DNA of 64,000 bases from Ridgeia piscesae (GCA_025642075.2 JAODUO010000124.1:240001-304000), one strand, 5' to 3'; shown: positions 1-11,397, counted from the stretch's first letter. A program made the numbers and translations. The notes: generated by a model not told the origin, from the sequence alone.

Positions 1-123
1 TTGTGTTTCCTTTACAGCCGCCATATTTGAATTTCCTGCATATTTTCATGTTGGCATCGTAGTAAAACCTGTTGAGTGATGATCGGCACGGTCCTCTCTT
101 AGCAGGTAAATCACAGAATAAAG
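1..123 (-). CDS. Kunitz inhibitor exon, cut by window edge
   Basis: Read on the minus strand, an acceptor TTCTTTCAG is followed by two bases of a split codon and then a Kunitz (BPTI) domain start. Visible are Cys1 in LFCDLP, the reactive loop RGPCRSS with Arg at the P1 position, RFYYDANMKIC (Cys3) and FKYGGCKGN (Cys4); the window ends before Cys5. The family inhibits serine proteases outside the cell by inserting the P1 residue into the protease. The exon starts in phase 1 like every other Kunitz exon here, so it is probably one cassette of a longer minus-strand gene. The flanking intron at 124-400 matches that of the other units. Confidence 0.85.
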
Positions 124-417
124 CTGAAAGAACGCGAATAAAACAAACTGAAAACAGGCACAACTAGGTGTGTTCGAAGCCTACGTGTTTGCATAAGCAC
201 GACGGAGCTACAATAAAATGTAATTCAAAATAAGGATTAATGGATATGTTTTTCGCATGATTCATATTCCATGCTTAGCTTAGCAATTTCCAAAGCTATG
301 CCACTGACATTTTATATCAATACTAGCGGAGTTTCCCAGCGGACCTTTTTAAATAGGGGTTCCTTGGTGTCACATCCTACAGCGCTAATTTATAGATGAA
401 ACCTGGTTTGTGTCAAT

Positions 418-418
<1 letters not shown>

Positions 419-464
<46 letters not shown>

Positions 465-697
465 ACAGAGAGGAGATGAGAGAGGAGAGGAGAGAGGGAG
501 GGGAGGGAGAGGGAGAGGGAGAGGGAGAGGGAGAGGGAGAGGCAGAGGCAGAGGCAGAGGGAGAGGGAGAGGGAGAGGGAGAGGGAGAGGGAGAGGGAGA
601 GGGAGAGGGAGAGGGAGAGGGAGAGGGAGAGGCAGAGGCAGAGGCAGAGGGAGAGGGAGAGGGAGAGGGAGAGGGAGAGGGAGAGGGAGAGGGGAGG
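419..697. repeat. (TA)n followed by (GGGAGA)n microsatellites
   Basis: A TA tract at about 419-460 is followed by AAAGACAGAG and then a hexamer array of GGGAGA with GGCAGA variants from about 497 to 697. The same order, TA tract then AAAAGACAGAG then GAGAGG array, stands beside the Kunitz exon at 9583-9798, so the composite microsatellite was copied with the exon unit. Long reading frames here (Ser-Pro, Glu-Gly, Tyr-Ile) are repeat artefacts. Confidence 0.95.
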
Positions 698-807
698 GAC
701 AACCGCCATATTTGAATTCCGTGCATTTTTTATGCTCGCGTCGTAGTAGAACCTCCTGAATGATGATCGGCACGGTCCTCTCACAGCAGGTAAATGACAG
801 ATTGAAG
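698..807 (-). pseudogene. Broken Kunitz exon fused to GAGAGG repeat
   Basis: The exon starts normally after TTCTTTCAG and encodes [21 protein letters not shown], almost identical to the exon at 9583-9798. One base is missing near 730 (run of A on the minus strand), so Cys3 and the KYGGC block lie in another frame. After YGGC the sequence passes directly into the GGGAGA microsatellite, so the segment carrying Cys5, Cys6, the basic tail and the donor is gone. This looks like a dead copy lost by repeat expansion or a deletion anchored in the repeat. Confidence 0.8.
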
Positions 808-859
808 CTGAAAGAACGGGAATAACACTACGCAAAACAGGCACAACTGGGTATGTTCG

Positions 860-1137
860 AAGCCTACGTGTTTGCCTAAGCAAGATGGAGGTACAGTAAA
901 ATGGAATTCAACATCAGGATTACTTGTAATGTTTTTTGCATGAAACGTATTCCATGCTAAGCTTAGTAATTTCCAAAGCTATGCCAATGATACATTTTAT
1001 GTCAATACTAGCTGGAGTTACACCCAACGGATCTTTTTAAATAGTGGTTCCTTGGGATCGCATCCTACCGCCCTTAATAAGAGTTAGTCATCGTCTTAAT
1101 ACAATACAATAATTTCTAAATGAAACCTGGTTTGTCC

Positions 1138-1138
<1 letters not shown>
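860..1138 (-). repeat. Conserved intron block of the Kunitz unit, copy 2
   Basis: This non-coding stretch, with landmarks CATGCTAAGCTTAGTAATTT, TTATGTCAATACTAGC and CCTTGGGATCGCATCC, is repeated near-identically at about 240-400, 9900-10130, 12900-13050 and 23360-23570. More diverged forms lie at 20985-21180, 22690-22910 and 56720-56960. It lies on the 5' side of each Kunitz exon in gene orientation, and shows that intron and exon duplicated as one unit. Confidence 0.85.
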
Positions 1139-1191
<53 letters not shown>

Positions 1192-2424
1192 ACGAAACCG
1201 ACCATTTTGGACCAATCTTCCGACTATTTTGGACCATATTGACATTTTGGACCCGGTGCTCGGGTCCAAACAAGTCAAAGCCTTTCATAATTAGGAAGAA
1301 CATGTTTGGTGTGTTTTAATCATATGTATACGTGGCATACTTCTTCGTAATGTTGAAAATAAGTCGTTTTCCTAAAAACGTTGTTTATTTTGACAGTAAT
1401 GTAGAGTTAAATATTTTAGTTTTTTTTGCATTCCAACCATTTTGGACCCGGTCTAAAACACCTCCAATTGCATTGTTTTGGCGTATATGTTAATCCCAAC
1501 TTTTGTATGAAGTATCTTGTATTAACTGTCTATGTAGTGTTCAAGTTTAATTGTATTCCACGCAGAAAAAAAGTTAGCAATATGATATAAAATATATTTT
1601 CTACATCGGCATCGCTGTTGTACGTGACCTTGACCCTGCCCTGGGCGGAGTTTCTCGCCACATTCTTTCACGGACGTCGGCGTTATCATGGTGCGAATTT
1701 GTGTGTGTTTCCGAAGAGCGGCGATTCCTCGATAAATATTTCAGCATTAGGGTCAGGTAAATATGATTTTTATTAAAAATAAGAAAGCTTTGTTTTTATT
1801 TGTTGTTGTTTGTACAGCGAGCTAGGCAGAGCGCGTGAATGAGCTAATCAGAGTCGAGCTTATATCGAGGCTTGGCTCTGCCACTGGCAACTCGCTGTAA
1901 GTGTAAACAGAACATTTAATTTGCTGTTGGTTTTGTTACTTTATGTATAACATACAGTGATGATTTAGTTAACTATCATACATGGGATTGACAAGCATCT
2001 TCAGGTATGTATAGGAATTCATTATATATACTAAAATGAATAAGTGGTGTAAACAGACAGACGATGTAACGAAGTTGTAGTATTTTGTTTGTACTGGGAC
2101 CGAGTTGATATTGCCAATATTATTGGCTTTTTATTGCTTGCTGTTGTATTGCTGCGAAAGACACTGCCAGTCCCTTACGTAATAGTTTTTTAACGTAAAA
2201 TATTATCTTTATAGGTTTACAGTTTAATGTCATTGAAAATACAACCCATATTAAATCACATTGGCATTCTCTAATAATGTAGGCCAAACCTGGACTAAAT
2301 AAAATTAAAATTTGGTACTTGTCTTGTGTGCTTTTCAAAATATTTTCTAAATACCTAGAAACCCACATAATCTAATGTATATCTCACATTTTATAACTAT
2401 GTTTATTTAAATATATTTCAGGTA

Positions 2425-2822
2425 CAGATGTCATCAAAAGAGAGGAGTAGTCGCCCCCAAAAAAAAATCATGACAATCGATATACAGGACCATTGGCCAC
2501 CACTCGATTTGAACTGCTCCATGCAACACTGCCATGGAGCTCGTCAGCTCAGAAGCCCAGTGTTCTACAGCCTGAACCAGCCGTTGGTGATGAGCCACTG
2601 AGTGGATATCGGTTATTTGACATTCGTCCACTGGTGAAGTTTGTCGAACAGTTTCCGTGTCCCACATGTCAGCACAGTGGGTATGAAGTAACAGAGTTTG
2701 GCGCAGTACTTTTTTACATGCAGGGCATGTGGTGCTATCATGAACATTTATGGTGAAAATATTAACTTGCATCTCAAGCAGGGTGCTGCCATGAAAGCAG
2801 GTTTCTGTGGCATTGACTAAAA
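2425..2822 (+). pseudogene. Mutator-like transposase N-terminal fragment, frameshifted
   Basis: Plus-strand frames contain GYRLFDIRPLVKFVEQFPCP followed by TCQHSGY, then after a +1 shift near 2695 QYFFTCRACGAIMN followed by LHLKQGAAMKAGFCGID and a stop at about 2820. The two CxxC pairs (CPTC, CRAC) and the order GxRLxD, FPCPxC, CxxCG, AA/GFCG are what I recall of the N-terminal zinc-binding region of Mutator-like transposase proteins of invertebrate elements. An acceptor-like TTTCAG precedes at 2415-2422. The rest of the protein is not visible downstream, so this is a truncated relic. Confidence 0.5.
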
Positions 2823-2904
2823 CAGTTGATGTCAGCTGAAAAACAAGTAAAAGAAGCAGCCAAGACAGGTAGAAAGAGGAGGTAGGTTGTACAGGCTGGT
2901 ACAA

Positions 2905-4522
2905 ACACTAGATGATGGTAGCTGTGAAACTGGAGGTTTCTAAGTGAAACTGGAGGTTTCTAAGTGAAATAGCCTTGTCAGTAGATATGTAGTAAAAGAT
3001 GTACCAAGGATTTAAACACTGTTTTCTCAATTTTTAGCCATGCATGTCAACATATGACAAGATATCTAGAAAGGTTGTTGACTGATGTTGATGAAAATTG
3101 ACATAGTGTTGAAGCTACATAAGATAATTATTTTTAATATTTGTCTGATCTTGTTTCTTTTAGTTCAGATTACAATATAATGTATTGGCATCATACTATC
3201 AAAATATCAACTTATACCTTCAGTAATAACAACAAAATTGTGTTTTAAAAATACACTATTATATTTATCTTTGGTGGCCATTTTTTAGTCATGTGACTTG
3301 TCATAATTGGGTTATTCTATTTTTGCTTCCGATATATCATTATGCTTCTTTGTCACAAATTTGACATCTGTGTGACTTATAACAAGTAAAATACAGTTAT
3401 ACCTGACCTTAGGTCGTTTGAGTCGGCATTGTGCCATGTAGTATATTATGTACACATACTCACATAGAGTAGAACTTAATTCAAGGAGATAATTGTATAA
3501 CCATTATCAAATTGTGTAAATTATATCTTAATCTTCATCGGAACAGCTTGACAGCTGAATAAGAAGAATTATGTTTAATTCAACTGGTATTTCAAACAAT
3601 ACACACATGCCATGCATTCTTGTCAAACAACTCGGGAACAATAACAAAATAAAAATCACAGCAAACATGGTAGTAAAGTATATAATTTATAATACAGCAT
3701 AGGGTCTGGAGAGTCCGTGCTAGTTACTACTGAGGAGCCACCTTTTTTATAAACTTAATTTACAAAATCATCATCATCTGAAAAATTCTTCCAGAAACAA
3801 ACAAAAAACATGAAGATGCCTTTGCACAGCACATGTTTTTGTTGTTTGCAGTGTTGCAAATAGTCATACTGTGTAAAGTTAATAGGTGGTGAAATTTCAT
3901 GTATTTAGATTTTGCTACATTTAGTGATACTTTGTTGATTTTGAGTAATCATTTATCTTTAAAAGTTCTTCGTTTATTAAAGAATCTAAATTTTGGTCAT
4001 GTATATTATAACTGAACATGTTTAGTGTACTTGATATGGTTGTATCGTTAGCATAAATGAGAAAGCTAAGCATTTTACTGGTTTGTGCAAAATCATTGAT
4101 TTATAATAGTAGTCCTATGATTAAACCTTGTGGTACACCTGTTGTTATTGATAGCATATTTGATTTGATGTTGTTAATTTTCATATATTGTTTATACTTT
4201 CTGGTTAGCTGCTGAATAAGTTAAGATTTGTTCCATGTACACCATCATATTTCAGTTTATCAAGTCAAATAATATGATCAGTGGTAACGAAGGATTGGAA
4301 AGATCTAAATAAACATTAATAGGTTTTTCATCTTTATCCAGTTGGGTTATTATTATATCTATTAATTTTAGTGCCACATATTGTGTTGAATGTTTCAGTC
4401 AGAAACCATACTGATTATCAAACAAAAGCCTAGAGTCATTAAATAAGATGATAATGGATCAATATTTGTTCAAGTATTTTTGAAATAGCTGGTAGAAGTG
4501 GAATGGGCCTATAATTTTGGAT
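2905..4522. other. AT-rich sequence without a recognisable gene
   Basis: No reading frame with recognisable motifs was found on either strand. A 20-bp direct repeat AGTGAAACTGGAGGTTTCTA occurs twice in tandem at about 2922-2963. The stretch is presumably internal or flanking sequence of the putative Mutator-like insertion. Confidence 0.5.
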
Positions 4523-5825
4523 CCAGGGATGGAGTGATTACCAAAAAAAATGTAATCGACTACGAATATGATTACTATGAAAATGCATGAGTACGAGTAT
4601 TCAGAAAACTAACGTACAATTACTTTAGAATGTATTCTTGATCACCGTAAAAGCGACCTTAAAGGAATCTCTTTGTTTCATTCTTTTTCTGTTGTTATGT
4701 CACTATCTAGTGTTCTAACTGATTACTGCTATCACTATCTGGTTGTGATTATCATTAATAATCAAACGACATTCTCAGGTATTGAATGAATCATCTAATG
4801 TTAGATTGATCATTTACGTTTTCTGAATATAATACAAATATGATGCATTTAAGAATTTCACATGTCCCCTTTTTAAATGTCAATGGCCTAGGTCCATTAT
4901 AGCTACTTCCCATTACATCTATATGTTTTCCCATTATAGCAACTTGTTAAGTTTAGCAGACAACCTAGTCCCGTTACAGCTACATATTTGATTACACAAT
5001 TCAGGAGGGGATAACAAGAAGGAGCATTAACTATTTTAGATTAATGTAAGATTTTTACATGAAATGTCTTAATGATGGACGCATTTTAAAGTCATAAGAA
5101 TTATATATAAATCTAACTTAATTGAAAAGAAACATATACCGTAAAACACCTGTGCAAAACTTATTTTTTAAATTACTTGTACAGAGTACAGAATAGCATT
5201 TATAAAAAAAGTAGTGAAAATCATGGTGGTGGGATGGCAGCATCATGTTTAGCAAATATGACCTGGAAGATGTCGGATGGTGTTTCCCCTACACTTTCAC
5301 GACCTTGGAATTCCATCCCTCCACATGGTTGTTTGCTCATTTGTGTAGACATTCCACATGTCCATGGAGATCTTTGAATCATCACCAAGCCGTGTCTCCA
5401 CAAACTATTTGTTAAAAGTTATCAGTTGTGGAAGTTTCTCAGTGGGACACACTTTCCTCAAAGCCATCCACCTCTCATGGACATCAACTGGATGGGGATG
5501 AAATAGATAATGCTCCCTTATCTTGTTACATTGTGAAATGGAGAAATAGAAAAGTAGCTATAAAGGGACTAGTTCAACTGTCAAACTTAATTAGTAGCGA
5601 CAACGGGAATAAAAAGTCTCTATGATGAGAAGACGCTATAATGGTAAAACACCTTACAGTTTACAGTTAAACATAAAAGACATGAATTTAGTAGCTAACT
5701 GCCCAGCCCCAGTCAGGATTCTGAAGCTAGAAAACATGGCCAGTCATTCACACCATACTGACAGAGCAAACAGTACAGGTGGGGGGGCTGTGGCATGGCT
5801 TCTAAAGCTACTTGTTTTGGGTAAA
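4523..5825. mobile_element. hAT-type relic, homologous to the 42.7-kb element
   Basis: The left terminus CAGGGATGGAGTGATTAC resembles the terminal repeat of the hAT element at 42706-44366. The following 340 bp (degenerate TACGAGTAC motifs, then a block ending GCATTTAAGAATTTCA) match 42706-43165 in order. A second block at about 5680-5815 matches 43885-43995. Sequence between them differs, and I found no right terminus or target duplication, so this copy is rearranged or 3' truncated. No transposase is visible. Confidence 0.6.
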
Positions 5826-7689
5826 TTAGTTATATTCTTTATGATATCTTCTTCAACGTGCTTAAATGTGAAATTACCGTCTGCTATTTTATTTAAATAA
5901 TAATTTATGTATGTCCACGAGTGCCTTTATATTTAATATCACACCAGAAGATCTTGCCAACTTTTATTCCCACATGGGACATTTGGAAAAGTCATCATGG
6001 GAACTTACAAGTGCCCCTTGGCATTAATGGCCAAAACACAAGTGGGGAAACATCTCATGGACTTAGATGTATGCACAGGCAAGGAAGGAAAGGGAGGTTT
6101 GTGTTATGAAAATACATTGATTGAAAATACCTTTCTCGACCCAACAACTAGACATTTTCTTAATACATAATTATTATTTGCAATAAAAAAAAATACCATT
6201 AATATGTATGACAAGAAATATATCAATCAAATTTGAATTCCAGCAGCATTTCACCTGAATGTCTAAAAAAAAAATATTTGGAGACTGCATTATATATCAC
6301 TATTTGGACTTCTCTTATTACTTTTTAATTTTACTAGGAAGCTACTGTTACACATCATATGATTTAACTATGACAAGAAGGGGGTTGTGCTTTGTATTGT
6401 AATAATTGTACTGATGGTCACACAAAACAAAATAATATCACAGTTTGCTGATACTGAACACATTCATAAAAAACTGAAGTTTTGCTTACCCTTTCATTGT
6501 ATCAAACCAGCATTGGTGAAATTTATGGATGAGAAAGTGATGCACAGAAGTCTATATGAAAAGGTCACAAAGAAGGTGATGAATGAACAGTGGAAGACAC
6601 AAATGAATACCTGCAGAGCTTTGCACAATAAATTAATATTTGTTTTTATATGTGCAGAAAGTACTGTTGGTTGTTTTAATGTACATTTACACTGAATAGG
6701 TATAGCCGTAGCAAACTATTTTATAACTAAACACGTTTTTCACTTTTATAACTGTTGATGTTGTATAATCATTGTGCAACGATCCATGTGGGTACTGGTT
6801 TCTGGAAATTCTGCCATACAGAACCATGATATGCTGTTCTCACCAACAATGTTTGAAATCTTTGAGCAACATATCAAGATCAAAACCACTTATTTCATCA
6901 CTGGCATGCAAGCAAAGTGTAAAATGAATATTTCTGTGTGAAATACAATATTCCTAAGACTATATTTATTTCATGTGACATACGCTTTCTGCCTCATCAT
7001 GTTCAAAATCATCATTGTGCGACAAAATGCAAAGTATTCAATGTATAAACAGTAAATGTTTGTTAACATTCCTGTGGTGATCAATGTGAACAGTTGTTTT
7101 GAATGTCATCTGATACAATTTATACTTTGCGTTTGTTTAAATAATTTTCATGAATTATGGCGCATGGCCGGAAGTCACATTTTTGCATTTGCTATGAAAA
7201 TGTGTCTCAAAACACTGTATGCGTTGTTTAATTTGAGATATATAACATTTTAACTAGTGACATGGAATCCTGAGGTGGTCAGTGGGCCCTGACTTGTGTA
7301 TTATAATGATATTAGATAATACATTTACATTGTATTATGTTATATGGATTATGTGGATTGTGTAAATATGTATGTATATATATTATATGTTTGGCTGAAT
7401 ACAAAGCTCTTTTACAAACCTATACCTGCTTTGTTACCTACAGCAAATGAGTCACGATTCCTTAGAAACAAATTCCTGGTCAAACTTTTAAATAACTTTG
7501 TAACAAGTTTGTAAATGTTCATTTGCATACAACATCATATATTTCTGACTATATTTAATATGATATACATCCGTACAATCATGGTGAGGCAGAAAGCGAT
7601 ATGTGGCAGAAACCAAATTCTTAACTATACATTTATGACTGTTTTATTGGATTTATAATCACCCAGTCATACAAAGAAAGGTCAGGTCT
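5826..7689. other. No recognisable gene; short frames only
   Basis: A plus-strand frame at 6387-6695 (102 residues, Lys-rich middle) is the longest candidate. It shows no domain I recognise, no splice context and AT-rich composition like its surroundings. The region probably belongs to decayed transposon interior. Confidence 0.4.
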
Positions 7690-8490
7690 CAGGTTGTTTA
7701 CTCCAAACAGCCCAATCTTGGGCTAACGCAGGAGTTTGTAGTGCTTCTTGTGCGCATGCGTTTGGTTGTATATATGTTTGTTTGTTTGTTATAACTTGTT
7801 TGTTTGTTTGTTTGTTTTACAGGCAATTTAGGTGATTGGGTGTTGTGAAGGGGAGGTTTCATTATTGCTGCTTGAAAAGCTATGGGATTTTCTATTTCAG
7901 TAATGTGTGGTGGGATCATATTCCAGATGCGAATTTCACGGGGGTAAAAGGAAAACACTGCAGTGTTGATGCGGCACCTGGTGGCGATGTAATGGCCACG
8001 GTTTGTTGATGGTTTTAGTAGGCCCGGTGGTGGTATGATGTTGATTATGTTATTTAAATTTTTGTAAAATGTCATGGCTTGTTTGATAATCCCGCGTCGC
8101 TCACGAGTGTGCCATCTAAGGGTGGCTATTACCCTTGTCTGTTGTGGCTGTTTGGCGTCGATGGTCGTTTTGGGTAGTGGTGTGTGGATTCCATATAGGA
8201 GAGGCATAGTCAAGTTTTGGTCGGACTAGCATGTTATAGGCAGTTTCTTTTACATCAGGTTTGCATGGTCCGAGGGTTCTTTTGATCATACCTAAAACTG
8301 TTGATGATTTGGACGCTAAGTCAGTGATATGATTCGCCCAGGATAGTTTAGTATCTAATTTTATTCCAAGATATGGGTGGCTTGAGACTGTGGAGGGTGG
8401 CACACCACAGAGGGAATACGAATGTAGTCTGGGTTTTGTTTTGTTTGTTATTGGGAGGTGCACACATTTGGGGATGTTAAACTCCATTTG
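7690..8490 (-). pseudogene. Non-LTR retrotransposon (LINE) RT C-terminal fragment
   Basis: The minus strand encodes FNIPKCVHLPI, then HPYLGIKLDTKLSWANHI and MLVRPKLDYASPIWNPH, the order found in the thumb/connection region of CR1/Jockey-like reverse transcriptases. After a frameshift near 8190 it continues with IATLRWHTRERRG, MTFYKNLNNIINI and FSFYPREIRIWNMIPPHI, the usual LINE C-terminus. The palm with the catalytic DD is absent, so the copy is 5' truncated as LINEs often are. The 3' region carries short CAAA repeats (about 7770-7820) and an end motif ACTCCTGCGTTAGCCCAAGA near 7700-7735, which is also the tail of the SINE at 57.1-57.4 kb. Confidence 0.8.
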
Positions 8491-9387
8491 CCATTTGTTG
8501 GACCATGTTTGTAGTTGGATCAGGTCAGAACTTTATTAACTTAGAGGGATTAATCAAAGAAATTAGGACAATACACTGGAGGAAGGTAGACACACATTTA
8601 GATTTTCTAGCAGCCATCATTCCTCATTCCCTGAAAGCAACACAGTTCATAAAATACAATGTACCCAGCCGCAGGCAAAACAAAATTGTTTTAAGTCACT
8701 GTCAGATGTAGACGTAAGGCCTAGTAAGGGCTCGTTAATGATGATTTGATCACGTTTAGATTGTTGAGGAAAATAAGCAAGACACATAAATTCAATGGTA
8801 GCAAATTCTTCTACAAATATATGGGTAGCTCTGAAAAGAGCTGTTTTGTTTCTGCACCGACTAATACAAAGTCAAAGATTACCGCCGACGGGGTGTGGGC
8901 GATAAAACAGCTCAGTTCTCGCTTTAATGACTAACAAATCCCATGTATGAAACATTTTTCATTCCTCTGCGTCATAGTTGATGCTTCATAACGGATTTCA
9001 CTCCGTCAGTATGGAATCGATACATATTGAAACAGACTTGGAACTGAGCGAAATCACGCAATATTTTCGTACTTCTGAAGTCTGTCCGACATTATTGCAC
9101 TCGTCCAGCTGTATTCTCATTGGCTGTTTCGCGTGTCCCAAAATAGTCGGTTTAGTAGATACGGAGTGCCAAAATGGTATGAATTTTGCATGATCGTTTG
9201 CCGTTGCCTTTTTTGGAACCACCATTTTGGAAAACAAAAAGTATATTTGTAATAAAAGTACAAATTGTTCTTTTACACACATGACAACTTAAAGCTAAGC
9301 ACTCTTATATGTGTTTTATTAGTTTAGTTAAAAAAAACATTATTATACTCCGTATTTCATATATGTCCAAAATGGTTGGTTTTGTAA

Positions 9388-9390
<3 letters not shown>

Positions 9391-9435
<45 letters not shown>

Positions 9436-9547
9436 CAGAGGACAGACTGGGAGAGGGAGAGAGGGAGAGGGAGAGGGAGAGGGAGAGGGAGAGGGAGAGG
9501 GAGAGGGAGAGGGAGAGGGAGAGGGAGAGGGAGAGGGAGAGGGAGAG
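9391..9547. repeat. (TA)n plus (GAGAGG)n beside Kunitz exon
   Basis: A TA tract (9391-9431), AAAAGACAGAGGACAG, then an almost pure GAGAGG hexamer array (9449-9547). It ends only 36 bp downstream (minus sense) of the splice donor of the Kunitz exon at 9583-9798. It is the same composite repeat that has replaced the exon end at 698. Confidence 0.95.
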
Positions 9548-9582
9548 ACGCGAAACTTCAAATTAAAGCCTCTCTTACTTAC

Positions 9583-9798
9583 GTTTTCTACTTGGTTTTC
9601 TACGTGGTTGAGGGCGTACGTGTCCTTTGACGCCGCCACACCTTACGTTGCAATCATTCAATTTTCGAAAATTGTTTTTGTTTCCTCTACAGCCTCCATA
9701 TTTGAATTTCTTGCATTTGTTTATGCTCGCGTCGTAGTAAAACCTCCTGAATGATGATCGGCACGGTCCTCTCACAGCAGGTAAATGACAGATTGAAG
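9583..9798 (-). CDS. Kunitz (BPTI) inhibitor exon, complete cassette
   Basis: The exon has 216 bases (72 codons), acceptor TTTTTTCAG and donor AAAC|GTAAGTAAG, phase 1 at both ends. It encodes [49 protein letters not shown] and a basic tail ending KPSRKR. All six cysteines are present and P1 is Arg, which predicts inhibition of trypsin-like proteases. An in-frame stop directly follows if the donor is not used (AAG TAA). The open frame reaches further upstream (MLRQTRR region) but begins with TTG, has no ATG and crosses a good acceptor, so I treat that part as intron. Confidence 0.88.
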
Positions 9799-9874
9799 CT
9801 GAAAAAATGGGAATAACACTACGCAAAACAGGCACAACTAGGTAGGTTCGAAGCCTACGTGTTTGCCTAAGCAA

Positions 9875-10127
9875 GATGGAGCTACAGTAAAATGTAATTC
9901 AACATCAGGATTACTTGTAATGTTTTTTGCATGATACATATTCCATGCTAAGCTTAGTAATTTCCAAAGCTATGCCAATGATACATTTTATGTCAATACT
10001 AGCTGGAGTTACCCAGCGGATCTTTTTAAATAGTGGTTCCTTGGGGTCGCATCCTACAGCCCTTGATAAGAGTTAGTCATCGTCTTAATACAATACAATT
10101 TCTACATGAAACCTGGTTTGTGCCCAT
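9875..10127 (-). repeat. Conserved intron block of the Kunitz unit, copy 3
   Basis: Near-identical to 885-1138 and shared in diverged form with the other units. It ends in CCTGGTTTGTGCCCATTATA and then a TA tract, exactly where the unit at 0.9-1.14 kb enters its own TA tract. Confidence 0.85.
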
Positions 10128-10166
10128 TATATATATATATATATTGAAATAACTAATTATTAACAG

Positions 10167-10216
10167 CTGAACTAACAACGGAACACACGATTTTGATGTT
10201 AATAATAGTTCACAAG

Positions 10217-10307
<91 letters not shown>

Positions 10308-10336
10308 ACCAATCGTGTGTTCCGTTGTTAGTTCAG
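10167..10336. repeat. Perfect 26-bp inverted repeat around a TA tract
   Basis: The arm at 10167-10192 (CTGAACTAACAACGGAACAC then ACGATT) is the exact reverse complement of 10311-10336. The 118-bp spacer holds AACTATTAT-type sequence and about 45 TA dinucleotides. The structure could be a small MITE or a cruciform-prone palindrome that arose by TA expansion inside an inverted repeat. Confidence 0.9.
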
Positions 10337-11072
10337 TTAGAATGCCTATATACAACCCCTTTACAATGATATAAAGTCCATTTGTCTTGCAGCTGCACCT
10401 CTTGCTAGCACATGGCTTTTCGCTGCTTCAGCTACCTTTTAAGATTTTGAGCAGTTCAGCAGTAGATAGAGGACGCTAGTCGGGAAAAGAGTGGTGCTGC
10501 CCTTATTCTCTCCGAATGCTGTCTGAGCAGAGCAGAGATTGAGTGGCTCAAGAGCGTTCCATCTCATCCTGTTCTGCATGCTTTTACCTATGCTTCATTG
10601 AGTGATTCACAGACCCTCATATTGGAGCATGTTGAGATAAAGATATGCGTTTTGAGCCTCGACTCAAAGTACAAATCAGGCAGATCATGCTGTGGCAGAG
10701 ATGGAGTGAGCGCTTTGTTTTACCACTGTAGTAGATTATCTCATCTTCCTCGTCGAAACAGGTCCGTCGACTATAACTTGAGCAGGTCCGTCGACTGTGA
10801 CGGGTCGTCGTCGGTCATATAGTATATATCCACTGCAGAGGAATGCTTGAAGCACAACAATTCATCATACTAACAATAGGTGAAACATTCATGCACGTGT
10901 TTGACCTCATTATTGTTGTTGAAGTACACCTCGAGCGCGATTTGGAGATGAATAGGATTTTTTTATGGCGCTGCTGGTGTTGCTTCCAATGAGGAGAGAG
11001 GGAAGACATTGCTCACCAACGAACAGTTTCCAAGTATCTTCTGGAGGCTATCTGGTGCAGATACGTCTGCGA
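10337..11072. other. Unassigned sequence next to transposon fragments
   Basis: No supported gene. A repeated AGGTCCGTCGACT motif occurs at about 10760 and 10786. By position this may be interior of the transposon fragment at 11073-11395. Confidence 0.4.
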
Positions 11073-11395
11073 CCTATCTGGAGATTTTCGTTTGGCATGT
11101 CTGACGAGCATACTCCTTCTCGATACGTGTTGCCACCACACCCAGTGCAGCCTCCAGATTGTCATCATCATCGTCATCCTTGAGCATTTTCAAGGTGGCA
11201 ATAATTATGTCACGGAACAAGATTACAGATCGGTAGCCACGTGCTCGTAGCACAACCAGATCCTCCACATTCTCGCAAATGAAGTTGATTAATGTGGATC
11301 GCCTCATCTGCTTCCCACCAAGATCCACATACCGCTCTATCAGCCTGACAGAGTCCAACCTCTGAGATCGCCGACTGTTCGTAAGCGACTCTCAT
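11073..11395 (-). pseudogene. Transposon protein fragment (Academ-associated?), copy 1
   Basis: The minus strand encodes SQRLDSVRLIERYVDLGGKQ, then MRRSTLINFICENVEDLVVL, GYRSVILFRD and a DDDDDD run. A copy with a few stops and substitutions lies at 22263-22580. I recall such a segment from the N-terminal part of large invertebrate transposon proteins of the Academ-like type, but cannot verify it. It stops at ISR and has no start, so it is a fragment. The upstream boundary abuts the LINE at about 11398. Confidence 0.45.
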
Positions 11396-11397
11396 CA

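Larger units (their letters stand above)
1189..9390. mobile_element. Putative 8.2-kb Mutator-like insertion in a TA tract
   Basis: The left end after a TA tract (1140-1188) reads GAAACCGACCATTTTGGACC. The right end before another TA tract (9391-9431) reads, as reverse complement, ACAAAACCAACCATTTTGGA. These form a short inverted repeat. The motif CCATTTTGGAC recurs near the left end (1201, 1220, 1243, 1438) and, often inverted, near the right end (about 9144-9375), like subterminal transposase sites. In undisturbed Kunitz units the host intron runs through one TA tract, so this interval looks inserted into it. A frameshifted Mutator-like N-terminal fragment lies inside. No full transposase remains; exact ends are hidden by the TA repeats. 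Confidence 0.45.

Noticed and set aside
6387..6695. 102-residue plus-strand ORF
   Set aside because: AT-rich, no motif, no splice or promoter context, inside decayed transposon sequence.
9799..9874. Signal-peptide-like N-terminus (MLRQTRR...) before the Kunitz domain, also at 12804-12879, 20876-20984 and in other copies
   Set aside because: The frame begins with TTG, no ATG is present, and a strong polypyrimidine-CAG acceptor lies just before the Kunitz part; the similarity among copies is explained by intron duplication.
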